From assembly GCA_025808875.1 (NCBI GenBank), contig CP075528.1, positions 744,001 to 808,000 on the forward strand: a stretch of DNA of 64,000 nucleotides, in the 5' to 3' direction. Source of the stretch: Enhydrobacter sp. (lineage in GTDB: Bacteria; Pseudomonadota; Alphaproteobacteria; Reyranellales; Reyranellaceae). Under the pieces are notes generated by a model. That model was not told the DNA's origin, did no database searches, and saw only the letters and a list, made by a program, of their open reading frames with translations. Every line of letters starts with the position of its first letter. Positions within the stretch are counted from its first letter, which is position 1. A program made the position numbers and the translations under genes. Positions 1 through 8,075 of this stretch are shown here, one piece after another.

Positions 1-1041
1 GGCGCCTTCGTCGATATCGGCATCGGCCGCTCGGGCTTCCTGCGCGCCGACGACCGGGCCGGACTCGACGGTTGGCCGCCGCCCGGCGCGCCCGTCCTCG
101 TGCAGGTGCGCCACGACAACGAGGGCAGCGACAAGGGCCCGCGGCTGTCGATGAACCTGGCCGTCACCGGCCGCTACCTCGTCTACCATCCGCTGGGCTC
201 CGGCGTCGGCTTCTCGCGCCGTATCGAGGGCGAGGCCGAGCGCGAGCGCCTGGCGGGCCACGCGCAGGGACTGCTCGAAGGCGGCGTCGTGCTGCGCACC
301 GCCGCTGCCGGCGCGCCGGCGGCGCTGCTGCAGGCCGACGCCCGGCAGATCATGGAGCGCTGGGAGCGGGTGCGCCGCCACGCGCTCGACGTGCCGCCGC
401 CGGCCGACATCACCGCCCGCATGCCGGGTGAGCGCGATCCGGTCGCGCGGGCGTTGCGCGACCACGGCGCGGCGCTCGAGGAGGTGATCGTCGACGATCG
501 GGCGATGGCGCGTTCGCTGCAGGACGAGATGGATCGCCGGCAGGAGCGCATCCGCGTGCGCTGGCACAACGGCCCGATGCCGGTGTTCGACATCGACGAC
601 GTGAGCGGCCAGGTCGAGACGGCGCTGGCGCGCCGCATCGCGCTCGAGAGCGGCGTCGAGGTTCTGTTCGAGCCGGGCGAGACGCTGACGGCGATCGACG
701 TCGACAGCGCCGGAGCCGGCGGCCGCCAGGGCCGCGCGCCGCGCCGCCCGGTCGAGGTCAACCTCGAGGCGGCGCCGGCCATCGCCCACCAGCTCCGGCT
801 GCGCAACATCGCCGGCGCCGTCGTGATCGACTTCGTCAACATGCGCAGCGCTTACGACCGCGACAAGGTGCAGGCGAGCCTCGCCGAGGCGGTCAAGGAC
901 GATCCCGTGCCGACCCAGCTCTACGGCTTCACCCGGCTCGGCCTGTTCGAGCTGACCCGGGCGCGGCGCGGTCCGGTCCTGGCCGCCGAGCTCGATGCCC
1001 TGGAGCGTGCCGGCACCGACGAAGCCTCCACCGACGGCTGA
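1..1041 (+). CDS. Ribonuclease E/G family protein (5' end outside window)
   Basis: The reading frame is open from base 1 to the stop at 1041, so the N-terminus lies outside the window. The visible part begins in the S1 RNA-binding domain (DIGIGRSGFLRADD). It continues to the RNase E/G catalytic region, with the two expected metal-binding aspartates in LTAIDVDSA and VVIDFVNM, and ends near GLFELTR. It has no zinc-link Cys pair or long C-terminal scaffold, so it is the short form common in Alphaproteobacteria. The family endonucleolytically processes rRNA and mRNA. Position just before yacG and tRNA-Phe fits the usual alphaproteobacterial order. The family call is secure; whether it is the main RNase G or a paralogue is not decidable here. 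Confidence 0.9.
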   Translation, partial: GAFVDIGIGRSGFLRADDRAGLDGWPPPGAPVLVQVRHDNEGSDKGPRLSMNLAVTGRYLVYHPLGSGVGFSRRIEGEAERERLAGHAQGLLEGGVVLRTAAAGAPAALLQADARQIMERWERVRRHALDVPPPADITARMPGERDPVARALRDHGAALEEVIVDDRAMARSLQDEMDRRQERIRVRWHNGPMPVFDIDDVSGQVETALARRIALESGVEVLFEPGETLTAIDVDSAGAGGRQGRAPRRPVEVNLEAAPAIAHQLRLRNIAGAVVIDFVNMRSAYDRDKVQASLAEAVKDDPVPTQLYGFTRLGLFELTRARRGPVLAAELDALERAGTDEASTDG

Positions 1042-1100
1042 CGCGGGCGGCCCACGGCCGACACGGGCGGCCCACGGCCGACACGGGCGGCCGACGGCCG
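1041..1100. repeat. Three tandem 20-bp GC-rich repeats
   Basis: Three consecutive 20-bp units begin at 1041, 1061 and 1081, each of the form ACACGGGCGGCCCACGGCCG with one or two changes. They start on the last base of the RNase stop codon, so they are intergenic. The final codons of the RNase gene (ccgacggctg) resemble half a unit, suggesting expansion from the gene end. No function is evident. Confidence 0.8.
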
Positions 1101-1211
1101 ACACACGGTCGCGCGCCGTCACGGCAGCGTGACCTTGCGGGAGGGGCGCAACCCAACGCCGCGATGCTGCGTTGGCCGATCGAGTGTCGATCCCACTCCC
1201 TGGAGGGCGCC

Positions 1212-1607
1212 ATGTGCGACTATTCACTCGAGCTCTATCGTTCCCGGCCGGCCGAACAGGACGAACAGCTTAGCCTCGAGCGCTTCTCGAGCGGCTCCAT
1301 GGGTTTCGTCGCCAATCGCAACTGCGAGACCGCCGTGTGCGTGCCGGCCGACGCGCGCCTGCGCCTGGTCGGTCTCTCCGAGACCGTGCAGCGCACCCTG
1401 GGTGTCGGCCCGGTGGAGGAGGTTGCGATGACCCGGCTCGAGCACGGCCCGCACAAGGACGCCGTGCGCTTCGCCAACGGCCGCGACGTCTGCCTGCAGA
1501 GCCTGAACACCGGCGTGGCGGCGTTCGTGCTGTCGCTCGCGCCGGACATCGTCGACCTCGATCGCCGCGAGCCATCGGTGGAGACGCGCGAACTGGTCGA
1601 CGCCTGA
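1212..1607 (+). CDS. Conserved hypothetical protein, 131 aa
   Basis: A well-formed reading frame starts at ATG 1212 with GGAGGG at 1202-1207 as ribosome binding site; the frame is open further upstream but without a better start. The protein begins MCDYSLELY and is soluble, with no signal peptide or membrane segment and two further Cys residues near residues 39 and 97. I do not recognise a characterised family. It lies between the RNase and yacG on the same strand, so it may belong to the same chromosomal transcription unit. Confidence 0.7.
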   Translation: MCDYSLELYRSRPAEQDEQLSLERFSSGSMGFVANRNCETAVCVPADARLRLVGLSETVQRTLGVGPVEEVAMTRLEHGPHKDAVRFANGRDVCLQSLNTGVAAFVLSLAPDIVDLDRREPSVETRELVDA

Positions 1608-1720
1608 CGGCGGGCGCATCGACGCCGCTCCCACCGCCCGAACCGCGCGGGCGGCGGGTTGACGCGATCCGCGACATCGCGCAACTCTTCGCGCGCCCCA
1701 TGAGGCGCCGAAGAGGAAGG

Positions 1721-1954
1721 ATGCCACCGCCCGATCGAACCGCGCCGCCGCTGCGCGCCGTGCGCACCGAGGCCCGTTGCCCGGTGTGCGGCAAGCCGGC
1801 CGATCCGCAAAAGTACCAGCCGTTCTGCTCCAAGCGTTGCGCCGACATCGATCTCGGCCGCTGGCTGAAGGAAGGCTATCGCATGCCGACCGACGAGATG
1901 CCGGAGGAGGGCGAACCGTCGGTTCCCGGCCGACCAACTGGACAGGGCGGCTGA
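1721..1954 (+). CDS. yacG: DNA gyrase inhibitor YacG, zinc-binding
   Basis: The 77-aa product carries the YacG zinc finger: CPVC, then FCSKRC 15 residues later, followed by the family signature CADIDLGRW. YacG binds GyrB and inhibits gyrase in E. coli; the Zn site is formed by the four cysteines. ATG 1721 has GAGGA at 1713-1717, a short spacing; an alternative ATG at 1700 has no ribosome binding site. The gene immediately precedes tRNA-Phe, as in many Alphaproteobacteria. Confidence 0.92.
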   Translation: MPPPDRTAPPLRAVRTEARCPVCGKPADPQKYQPFCSKRCADIDLGRWLKEGYRMPTDEMPEEGEPSVPGRPTGQGG

Positions 1955-1987
1955 CCCATCCTATACAGCCGCCGCCAACCCAGGCGC

Positions 1988-2063
1988 GCCCAGGTAGCTC
2001 AGTTGGTAGAGCATGCGACTGAAAATCGCAGTGTCGGTGGTTCGATTCCGCCCCTGGGCACCA
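1988..2063 (+). tRNA. tRNA-Phe (GAA)
   Basis: A complete 76-nt cloverleaf: acceptor strand GCCCAGG at 1988-1994 pairs with CCTGGGC at 2053-2059, with discriminator A and encoded CCA at 2061-2063. The anticodon loop CTGAAAATC gives anticodon GAA, and the T-loop reads GGTTCGATTCC. The 3' end is the integration site of the island that follows and is restored intact by it. Confidence 0.97.
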
Positions 2064-2064
2064 T
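2049..2064 (+). other. Putative attL core (tRNA-Phe 3' end)
   Basis: CGCCCCTGGGCACCAT at the tRNA 3' end is repeated with one G missing at 51213-51227. It lies 163 bp before the integrase start, the usual place for attL of a tRNA-targeting island. The exact crossover region cannot be set from one sequence. Confidence 0.75.
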
Positions 2065-2175
2065 CTCTTCTTCTCATAGTTTCTCACTGGTGAACAAAGT
2101 GCCCGATATTTCGGGCACTTAGCGCCATTCCGATACCCACAACGGGAGCGTCCAGAACACTACTTCGCAGAACTT

Positions 2176-2195
2176 TGCGGGTACAATTGCGGGTA
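2176..2195 (+). promoter_or_regulatory. Paired TGCGGGTA repeats, putative integrase arm sites (left)
   Basis: TGCGGGTA occurs at 2176-2183 and again at 2188-2195, a 12-bp period, about 112 bp inside the attL core and just upstream of the integrase ribosome binding site. The same octamer pair at the same period lies at 51131-51150 next to attR. Symmetric placement suggests arm-type integrase binding sites. Confidence 0.65.
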
Positions 2196-2226
2196 CCGAG
2201 CTCTTTCACATGGGAGGCGTACCCGC

Positions 2227-3423
2227 ATGGCTCTCACGCAGTTCGCCATTCAGAGCGCGAAACCGCTTGACAGGCCCTACAAGCTTTCGGACGGCGGCGG
2301 CTTGCATCTGCTGATCCAGCCGAACGGCTCAAAGCTTTGGCGCTTTCGGTATCGTTTTGCAGGCAAAGAAAACATGCTCGCAGTCGGCATATTCCCCCGG
2401 GTGTCGCTCTCTGGCGCCCGCCAGAAGCGGGATGAGGCGCAACGGCTCCTCGCCCAGGGGGTCGATCCGTCGCAGAAGCGCAAGGAGGACAAGGTCGCCG
2501 CGTCGATTTCTGCCGCCAACACCTTCGGTGTCATTGCCAAGGAATACCAAGTCAAACTCAAGGAGGAGGGACGATCCGAATCGACGCTGGTGAAGATCAA
2601 GTGGCAGCTCGAGGACCTTGCTTCTCCCCTGACCGATCGCCCTATCGCGCAGATCAAGTCCGCCGAGATCCTGCAGATCCTCCAGCGTATCGAGAAGTCG
2701 GGTCGCAAGGATACGGCACGACGGTTGCGTGGGACGGTCGGCTCGGTGTTCCGCCTCGCCATTGCCACCCTCCGAGCGGAGAACGATCCGACCTATGCGC
2801 TTCGCGGGGCTCTTTCGAGGCCGAACGTGAAGCATCGCGCGGCCGTGACCGACGAGCGAGAGCTTGGTGCCCTCGCGCAGTCCATCGACGAGTACGACGG
2901 CTGGCCGACTCTGAAGGCGGCCCTCCAGGTGCTCCTCCTGACCATGGCACGGCCCGGTGAGGTGCGGCTCATGAGGAAGCCAGAGCTCGAGCTGAAGAAG
3001 GCCGTCTGGCGCATACCGCCGGAGCGCACGAAGATGCGCCGCCCTCACGATGTGCCGCTCTCCAAGCAGGCGGTGGCTGTCTTGAAGGATATCTCGGAGG
3101 TGTCGGGGAGCGATCTGGTGTTCCCCTCCATCCGCTCAAACCGGAAGCCCCTATCGGAGAATGCCATGAACTCGGCGCTGCGCCGGATGGGCTATACCAA
3201 GGATGAGGTGACGGCGCACGGCTTCCGGGCGTCTGCTAGCACTATCTTGAACGAGCGAGGCTTTAACCCGGACGTGATTGAGGCCGCGCTCGGCCACCAG
3301 GACGAGGATGAAGTCCGGCGCGCGTACAATCGGGCAAAGTACTGGCCCGAAAGGGTCGCTCTCCTGCAAACATGGGCGGACCTGCTGGACGAGTTTCGGC
3401 AGCCCGTTCGGAAAGCCGCGTGA
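2227..3423 (+). CDS. P4-type tyrosine site-specific integrase
   Basis: A 398-aa protein with the N-terminal arm-binding domain typical of tRNA-targeting integrases (KLSDGGGLHLLIQPNG near residue 20), a central SAM-like core-binding domain, and a C-terminal catalytic domain. The catalytic set is visible: Arg242 (ARPGEVR), His331 and Arg334 (HGFR), His357 (GHQ) and nucleophile Tyr367. It should catalyse integration and excision at tRNA-Phe. ATG 2227 follows GGGAGG at 2212-2217, and the gene ends in a strong terminator. Full length, no disruption, so probably active. Confidence 0.95.
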   Translation: MALTQFAIQSAKPLDRPYKLSDGGGLHLLIQPNGSKLWRFRYRFAGKENMLAVGIFPRVSLSGARQKRDEAQRLLAQGVDPSQKRKEDKVAASISAANTFGVIAKEYQVKLKEEGRSESTLVKIKWQLEDLASPLTDRPIAQIKSAEILQILQRIEKSGRKDTARRLRGTVGSVFRLAIATLRAENDPTYALRGALSRPNVKHRAAVTDERELGALAQSIDEYDGWPTLKAALQVLLLTMARPGEVRLMRKPELELKKAVWRIPPERTKMRRPHDVPLSKQAVAVLKDISEVSGSDLVFPSIRSNRKPLSENAMNSALRRMGYTKDEVTAHGFRASASTILNERGFNPDVIEAALGHQDEDEVRRAYNRAKYWPERVALLQTWADLLDEFRQPVRKAA

Positions 3424-3427
3424 TCTT

Positions 3428-3455
3428 TGCGCCCCTCGTCGGGGCGCATCTTTTT
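3428..3455 (+). terminator. Rho-independent terminator after the integrase
   Basis: Stem TGCGCCCC (3428-3435) and GGGGCGCA (3441-3448) with a 5-nt loop, followed by a T-rich run TCTTTTT. It starts 4 bases after the integrase stop codon. Confidence 0.85.
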
Positions 3456-3587
3456 GTCTCAACCCGTTGCAGCGCTCGCAATGGTTGATAGGCCGTTGCG
3501 AAGCACATGCCGCCGCCGTACGATTTTGGCGCCTATGGGCGTCAACCCTGGGGCATCGCGGTGCTCCTCTAGCGAGGAGCCACAGCG

Positions 3588-3797
3588 ATGCGGTTACTAT
3601 CGAAGCGTCAGCTTAAAGAGTTGGTTCTGTATTCTCCGCAGCATGTTCAGCGGCTGGAGAACGCCGGCAAGTTCCCGAAGCGCGTGCGCCTAGGGAACGG
3701 CCCGCGCGCTCGGGTCGGCTGGCTTGAAGCGGAGGTGCTGGACTGGCTCAGACAGCGGATCGACGCCAGAGACGTGCCCACCGACACTTCCCGTTAG
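3588..3797 (+). CDS. AlpA-family excisionase/regulator
   Basis: A 69-aa helix-turn-helix protein. It has the AlpA/MerR-like layout: LSKRQLKELVLYSPQHVQRL as the DNA-binding helices, then FPKRVRLG and GWLEAEVLDWL. AlpA proteins in P4-like elements act as excisionase or integrase activator. GAGGAG at 3573-3578 precedes ATG 3588. The last ~60 bp plus the downstream hairpin occur again, degraded, near 36300-36357 and 40382-40471, marking former element junctions. Confidence 0.85.
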   Translation: MRLLSKRQLKELVLYSPQHVQRLENAGKFPKRVRLGNGPRARVGWLEAEVLDWLRQRIDARDVPTDTSR

Positions 3798-3802
3798 GGA
3801 GG

Positions 3803-3828
3803 CGAGCGGGGTGTCCAAGCCCCGCTCG
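3803..3828 (+). terminator. Hairpin after alpA
   Basis: Perfect 9-bp stem CGAGCGGGG (3803-3811) with CCCCGCTCG (3820-3828). Only a weak T run follows, so termination strength is uncertain. A damaged copy lies at about 40447-40471. Confidence 0.6.
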
Positions 3829-4010
3829 TTCCACGCAATGGGCAGTTCAGTATCGAAGGCCAGGCTGCCCCTTGCTGGGCGTGCATTTGATGCTTAGTTG
3901 CGATTTTGAGGTGGCGAGCCGGCGGCGCTCATGCTCCATTTTAGTTAATCTGGCGCGCTTCGCCGTGTACCGCTGTCAACTTGAGCGCGCTATAGTAGCA
4001 GCATTTCGAT

Positions 4011-5090
4011 ATGAGCAGGGCGGGCAGGTCCAGATTGAACGACGGAAAGCTCATTCTTGATCTTGGTGAAAAGGAGATCATCCGCACCATCATCAAGCCC
4101 CTCCTCAATCCGCAGGGCACTCCAGATCTTGTAGGTGACGACTGTGCTGTCATCAAATTGACAGACGGTCAGGCGCTATGCATCTCCACCGATCGCGTAC
4201 CAGCCGACCTCATCAGCTTTCGTCTAGGTTTGATCGACTACAGGCAATTGGGAAACTATCTCGCCGTTTTGAATCTCAGTGACGTTGCCGCTATGGGAGC
4301 AATGCCCATTGGCTTGCTCCTGAACCTTGGTCTCCCAGCAACGCTCTCGGTAGAGCATTTTCAAGATCTCATGCTAGGCGCGTCGCGGGCGTGCGAGCGC
4401 TATGACTGTAGAGTCATTGGCGGCGATTTGAGCAATGCTTCGGAGCTGAGCATATCGGCCACATCGATAGGCCTTACAAAGTATGAAAATGTCCTTCGAA
4501 GAAGCGGCTCGAAAGTTGGCGATCGCATCTTCTGCACAGACGCTCTGGGACTAACCTCTACCGCCTTTCACTATTTCTTGGATGCGAAAAACCGAGGATT
4601 GCGGCTGTCGTCGTCGGACGAAGACGTTCTTGCAGATCAATTTAGAAGTCCTCGCGCGCGGTTTGATGTTGGACCACCTCTTTCGCTGTTCCGCGGCGTG
4701 ACTTGCATGGATAACACGGACGGCATTGGGCAAACGCTCCTTGAGTTGGCGGAAATCAACCAGGTAGGCTTTGAATTGAACGCCGAGGCGCTGCCAATCC
4801 ACCATCTAACTGAGAAGGTTGCCGCCTATCTTGGAATGGGCGTCCTCGACATAGCCCTTGGACCGGGAGCTGATTTTCAGTTGCTCGGTACTCTTCCGAT
4901 CGAATTGGAACCGGCCATCAAGCATCCTGATCTAAGCTTGAAGGTGATTGGACGGGTAGTTGACGGCTCAGGTGTGCATGTCTTCGAGCGCGGCAGCAGA
5001 CGCGAATTCGTCGTTCGCGGGTGGAACTATTTCTCTGCCGGAGTGCCTAGGCAATCCTCCTGTGCGCCAGGATCAAATACGAAGGCCTAG
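4011..5090 (+). CDS. ThiL-like (PurM/AIR-synthase fold) putative kinase
   Basis: A 359-aa protein with the ordered ThiL motifs: GDDCAVI (about 42-48), STDRV, LAVLNLSDVAAMGAMP, GGDLSNA, DNTDGIG and GPGADFQL. Thiamine-monophosphate kinase normally phosphorylates TMP to TPP in the ATP-binding PurM-like fold. Here no thiamine gene is near; instead the stop is 13 bp from a run of four dCTP-deaminase-like genes on the same strand. That context points to another phosphoryl acceptor, perhaps a nucleotide (inference). The region is AT-richer than its flanks, indicating transfer. Start ATG 4011 lacks a clear ribosome binding site; TATAGT at 3991-3996 could be a -10 element. Confidence 0.8.
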   Translation: MSRAGRSRLNDGKLILDLGEKEIIRTIIKPLLNPQGTPDLVGDDCAVIKLTDGQALCISTDRVPADLISFRLGLIDYRQLGNYLAVLNLSDVAAMGAMPIGLLLNLGLPATLSVEHFQDLMLGASRACERYDCRVIGGDLSNASELSISATSIGLTKYENVLRRSGSKVGDRIFCTDALGLTSTAFHYFLDAKNRGLRLSSSDEDVLADQFRSPRARFDVGPPLSLFRGVTCMDNTDGIGQTLLELAEINQVGFELNAEALPIHHLTEKVAAYLGMGVLDIALGPGADFQLLGTLPIELEPAIKHPDLSLKVIGRVVDGSGVHVFERGSRREFVVRGWNYFSAGVPRQSSCAPGSNTKA

Positions 5091-5103
5091 CGCGAGCGAC
5101 ACG

Positions 5104-5631
5104 ATGATCCTCAGTGGCCCTGAAATTATCAAGCAGGTACGTCTTCGCCACATTGTCATCGACCCGTTCTCGGACAAACAAGTAAACCCGAATAGCTACA
5201 ACTATCGTCTCGGCGACTACGTCACGACAGTCCATCCGGACGCATCGCTTGGTAACCTGAAAGCCAAGCGAGCGACCAAAAGAATTTCCAAAGCGGGTTT
5301 GCTCCTGCGGCCCGGCCAAGTCTACCTAGGTCATACGTTCGAAACGCTGGGTAGTGACCGATACGTACCTTCGCTGATTGGGCGATCTTCGATTGGTCGA
5401 CTTGGCCTATTCGTTCAGATATCAGCCGATCTTGGCAATTTAGGGCCGGCGCACAACTGGACGTTAGAGCTCACCTGCGTTCAGCCCATAATTGTCTATG
5501 CGCGGATGATCATCGGCCAAATCAGCTTTTGGACACCATCGGGAGACATCGCCCGATACGATGGACCCTATACCAACAACTCACTTCCGACCAACAATCT
5601 GCGCAACCTTCGGCGGGTGAACGGGCGATGA
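5104..5631 (+). CDS. dCTP deaminase-like protein, copy 1 (catalytic Glu present)
   Basis: A 175-aa protein starting MILSGPEII like classical Dcd. It has NPNSYNYRLG (28-37), the active-site loop GRSSIGRLG (93-101) and WTLELT with Glu122 at the position of the catalytic Glu of E. coli Dcd. Dcd trimers deaminate dCTP to dUTP, and related enzymes deplete dCTP during phage infection. ATG 5104 gives the classical N-terminus and is 13 bp after the ThiL-like gene; its last bases overlap the next gene as ATGA. It is closest to copy 2 (identical IDPF and NPNSYN stretches), so the two arose by tandem duplication. Confidence 0.85.
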   Translation: MILSGPEIIKQVRLRHIVIDPFSDKQVNPNSYNYRLGDYVTTVHPDASLGNLKAKRATKRISKAGLLLRPGQVYLGHTFETLGSDRYVPSLIGRSSIGRLGLFVQISADLGNLGPAHNWTLELTCVQPIIVYARMIIGQISFWTPSGDIARYDGPYTNNSLPTNNLRNLRRVNGR

Positions 5632-6158
5632 TACTCACCGGCCTTGAGATCATCGCGCAACATCGGGCGCGGCGGATCCAAATTGACCCGTTTCGCGAAG
5701 ACCAGGTCAATCCCAACAGTTATAACTTTCGGCTCGGTTCGACGATAAAGTGGTATCGGGATCGAATCCTTGATCCCAAGGTAAAGCCACTCGTTGCACA
5801 GCGTGAAATACCCGATGACGGTCTCACGCTCAGGCCGAACAGAATATACCTAGGACACACGCAAGAAGTGATGGGAAGCGACTTTTACGTCCCGATTATC
5901 CGGGGCAGATCGTCCACTGCTCGGCTTGGTCTCTTCGTGCATGTTACGGCCGACATCATCGACATTGGTTCTCACAATCAATGGACTTTACAATTGCACG
6001 CTGTTCAGCCTGTGCGTGTCTATCCGGGAATGCAGATTGGCCAAGTGACGTTCTGGACTGTCCAAGGGAACATCAAGTTGTACGATGGAAAATACCAAGG
6101 TTCCCGCGGCCCATATGAGTCTCTAATACACGAGGACTTCGCTCGGGAGGCTCGATGA
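5628..6158 (+). CDS. dCTP deaminase-like protein, copy 2 (catalytic Glu replaced by Gln)
   Basis: A 176-aa tandem relative of copy 1 with collinear motifs: IDPFREDQVNPNSYNFRLG, GRSSTARLG (93-101). The position matching Glu122 of copy 1 is Gln (WTLQLH). In Dcd this Glu activates the attacking water, so copy 2 is predicted to bind nucleotide but not deaminate. ATG 5628 overlaps the stop of copy 1 (ATGA), implying translational coupling. It may form mixed trimers with copy 1 or act as a sensor (inference). A longer open frame upstream begins inside copy 1 and is unlikely to be used. Confidence 0.82.
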   Translation: MILTGLEIIAQHRARRIQIDPFREDQVNPNSYNFRLGSTIKWYRDRILDPKVKPLVAQREIPDDGLTLRPNRIYLGHTQEVMGSDFYVPIIRGRSSTARLGLFVHVTADIIDIGSHNQWTLQLHAVQPVRVYPGMQIGQVTFWTVQGNIKLYDGKYQGSRGPYESLIHEDFAREAR

Positions 6159-6703
6159 TTCTCTCGGATCAAACGATTGCGAGCTGCCTGGACTCAGGAA
6201 AGATTCAGGTCACCCCGGAAGTCGACCCACGAGACATACGGCCGACTGGCATTCGGTTGCATCTGGCCGATGAGATCTTGATTCCGTATGAGGGCAAGAC
6301 CGTCGATTGTACGTCTACCGCCGACGACCTCTTTCAAAGTACGACAATCCCGGCAGCCGGCTTTCTTATGAAGAGCGGTATGTTTGTCCTGGGCTCCACT
6401 GTAGAGAGAGTGAAGGTTGACCGAAATATTGTGTGTCACTTGGAGGGGCGAAGCACAATCGCCCGGCTCGGTCTGATGATTCATTGCTCATCAGGGCTAC
6501 TGGACGGGAATCACGACGAGCCACGAGCAACAACATTGGAGCTGGTGAATCTCGGAAAATTTGACTTGCTACTTCGGAGCGGCATGCCGATCGCAGAGGT
6601 CCTCTTCAGCGAACTATCCGCGCCGATAGGACAGAGCAGTCAATCCCAGTACCGGGGACAAGGCAAAGCGATGCCACCGAATCTCCGTTTCAAGACGAAA
6701 TAG
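6155..6703 (+). CDS. dCTP deaminase-like protein, copy 3 (catalytic Glu present)
   Basis: A 182-aa protein beginning MILSDQTIA, the classical Dcd start, with GRSTIARLG (98-106) and TTLELVN carrying Glu129 as the likely catalytic Glu. It is clearly diverged from copies 1 and 2 and nearer to ordinary Dcd in the second half (LVNLGKFDLLLRSGMPIAEV). ATG 6155 overlaps the copy 2 stop (ATGA). Two different Glu-bearing deaminase-like proteins in one operon suggest different substrates or a heteromeric complex. Confidence 0.83.
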   Translation: MILSDQTIASCLDSGKIQVTPEVDPRDIRPTGIRLHLADEILIPYEGKTVDCTSTADDLFQSTTIPAAGFLMKSGMFVLGSTVERVKVDRNIVCHLEGRSTIARLGLMIHCSSGLLDGNHDEPRATTLELVNLGKFDLLLRSGMPIAEVLFSELSAPIGQSSQSQYRGQGKAMPPNLRFKTK

Positions 6704-6710
6704 GTGCTGA

Positions 6711-7550
6711 GTGGCTGCTAGCGGACGAATTTTCGAACAAGGTACAGTCGGGAGTCCTCTAACGGACGTCCAGATTGAAGAGTTGGTTGGCGCCCACAAT
6801 TTGATAAGTCACTTTGACGCCAAGCTCTTGTCGGGCTGCAGCTACGATCTACGCGTCGGCTCAGCGTTGAAATCCCGCAACCGTCAAACCTCCTTCGATC
6901 TACTGAAGGCCGACTACATAGTTGAGAGTGGCGAATGCATCACGATTAACAGTCTTGAAGAAATCGATTTTCGATCCGTTCTCCTGTTCGGCTACATCGC
7001 CAACAAGCATTCTATTGTCGCAACTGGGCTATTCCACCCGATCACAACGATAGATCCCGGCTTTCAAGGTCCACTTGCATTGTCATTTATGAACTTGGGC
7101 AATGTGAGAATTCGAATCAGACATGGCCAACCAATCGCCAAACTAATCTGCGTCCCGCTTTGGTCGCGACCGACGAGGATTTACGGAGTCTCCCAGAATC
7201 CATCGTATCGCGAAGGCAGCACGGACATTGCGTTAGTTGTCGACAAACCGGAACATCGCGATGTGGATACGGAGCTGTCTAATATGTACGGGCAGCCTAT
7301 TCGGCGGCTGTACGAGCATGTGGGAGCGCTAAGTAAGCAGCTCGAAGTCAGTGAGTTGAAGACGTTTCAAAAAGCAGTGCTACGACGTCGCGAGATTGTC
7401 ATCGCGGTAATTGCTGCGACTTTGGGAGGCTTGGTCGGAACTGCTAGTATGATCACGTGGGAACTCGCCAAGCCAGCTATCGGCGTACATGCCGTGGAGA
7501 CGCCAGCTCCGTCGGCCGCACCAAAGGTTCCATCGAAGTCCACGCCCTGA
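6711..7550 (+). CDS. Degenerate dCTP deaminase/dUTPase-like protein with C-terminal membrane anchor (copy 4)
   Basis: A 279-aa protein from GTG 6711, 8 bp after copy 3. The N-terminal ~165 residues follow the Dcd/dUTPase fold (SGCSYDLRVG near 41-50; GFQGPLALSFMNLG). However, the GRSS loop reads NKHSIVATG and the catalytic Glu position is Ser, so catalysis is unlikely. A linker with a charged helix follows, then one hydrophobic segment (about 229-250, IVIAVIAATLGGLVG) and a Pro/Ala-rich tail. It could tether the complex to the inner membrane or be a membrane effector controlled by nucleotide binding (inference). Confidence 0.75.
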   Translation: MAASGRIFEQGTVGSPLTDVQIEELVGAHNLISHFDAKLLSGCSYDLRVGSALKSRNRQTSFDLLKADYIVESGECITINSLEEIDFRSVLLFGYIANKHSIVATGLFHPITTIDPGFQGPLALSFMNLGNVRIRIRHGQPIAKLICVPLWSRPTRIYGVSQNPSYREGSTDIALVVDKPEHRDVDTELSNMYGQPIRRLYEHVGALSKQLEVSELKTFQKAVLRRREIVIAVIAATLGGLVGTASMITWELAKPAIGVHAVETPAPSAAPKVPSKSTP

Positions 7551-7562
7551 CGAATTGACGAC

Positions 7563-8075
7563 CTACTGGAGCGGAACGCGTGTCGTTGCCTTTCCAGAGG
7601 ATCGGGTTGGGAGCGATTGAAGTCTGATTACCGCTTCACGAACGGAGCGGGCGACTGCCACAAGCTCCGCACTAGGACTGGGCTCCCTGCTCCCGGGGCG
7701 ATACAGAAATTTGCGAGGTTCATAGCCCAGGATGCCAGCATCACCCGTCTTGCGCGGCAGCATGTGGAGATGGACGTGGGACACTGTTTGGCCCGCCACA
7801 AACTCCTCATTCCATGCAAAGTTGAAGCCTTCGGCTCCGAAAGCGTCGATCAGTGCAATCTTGAGGCGACTGCGCAATTCAAAGAGAGCCGACAATTCAT
7901 CCCTATCAAGTTCATCAACTGTCGCGACGCATCTGATTGGGCAAATCAAAACGTGGCCAGGGACAATCGGTGTGTGGGTGAGGAACGCCCACGCATGATC
8001 GTTTTGAAGCACCGCGCGCTCACGGTTCTCGATCTTGCTGCAGAAGGGGCAGGGTGAGTGATAGGTCATACGCAT
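7563..8075 (-). CDS. HIT family nucleotide-binding protein
   Basis: A 170-aa protein with the histidine triad HVHLHML (His100, 102, 104) and a CPFC pair at 9-12, which with downstream His can bind zinc. HIT proteins hydrolyse or transfer nucleotidyl groups (Ap4A, AMP-X). The N-terminal layout (HAWAFLTHTPIVPGHVLICP) is typical. It converges on the dCTP-deaminase operon with 12 bp between stops, so it is not co-transcribed, but the shared nucleotide theme makes a functional link plausible. The C-terminal ~45 residues after PGSREPS are variable. A second start at ATG 8069 is possible. Confidence 0.85.
   Translation of the reverse strand: MRMTYHSPCPFCSKIENRERAVLQNDHAWAFLTHTPIVPGHVLICPIRCVATVDELDRDELSALFELRSRLKIALIDAFGAEGFNFAWNEEFVAGQTVSHVHLHMLPRKTGDAGILGYEPRKFLYRPGSREPSPSAELVAVARSVREAVIRLQSLPTRSSGKATTRVPLQ

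Noticed and set aside
3872..4060. 62-aa frame before the ThiL-like gene
   Set aside because: No ribosome binding site or recognisable feature, and it overlaps the start of the ThiL-like gene.
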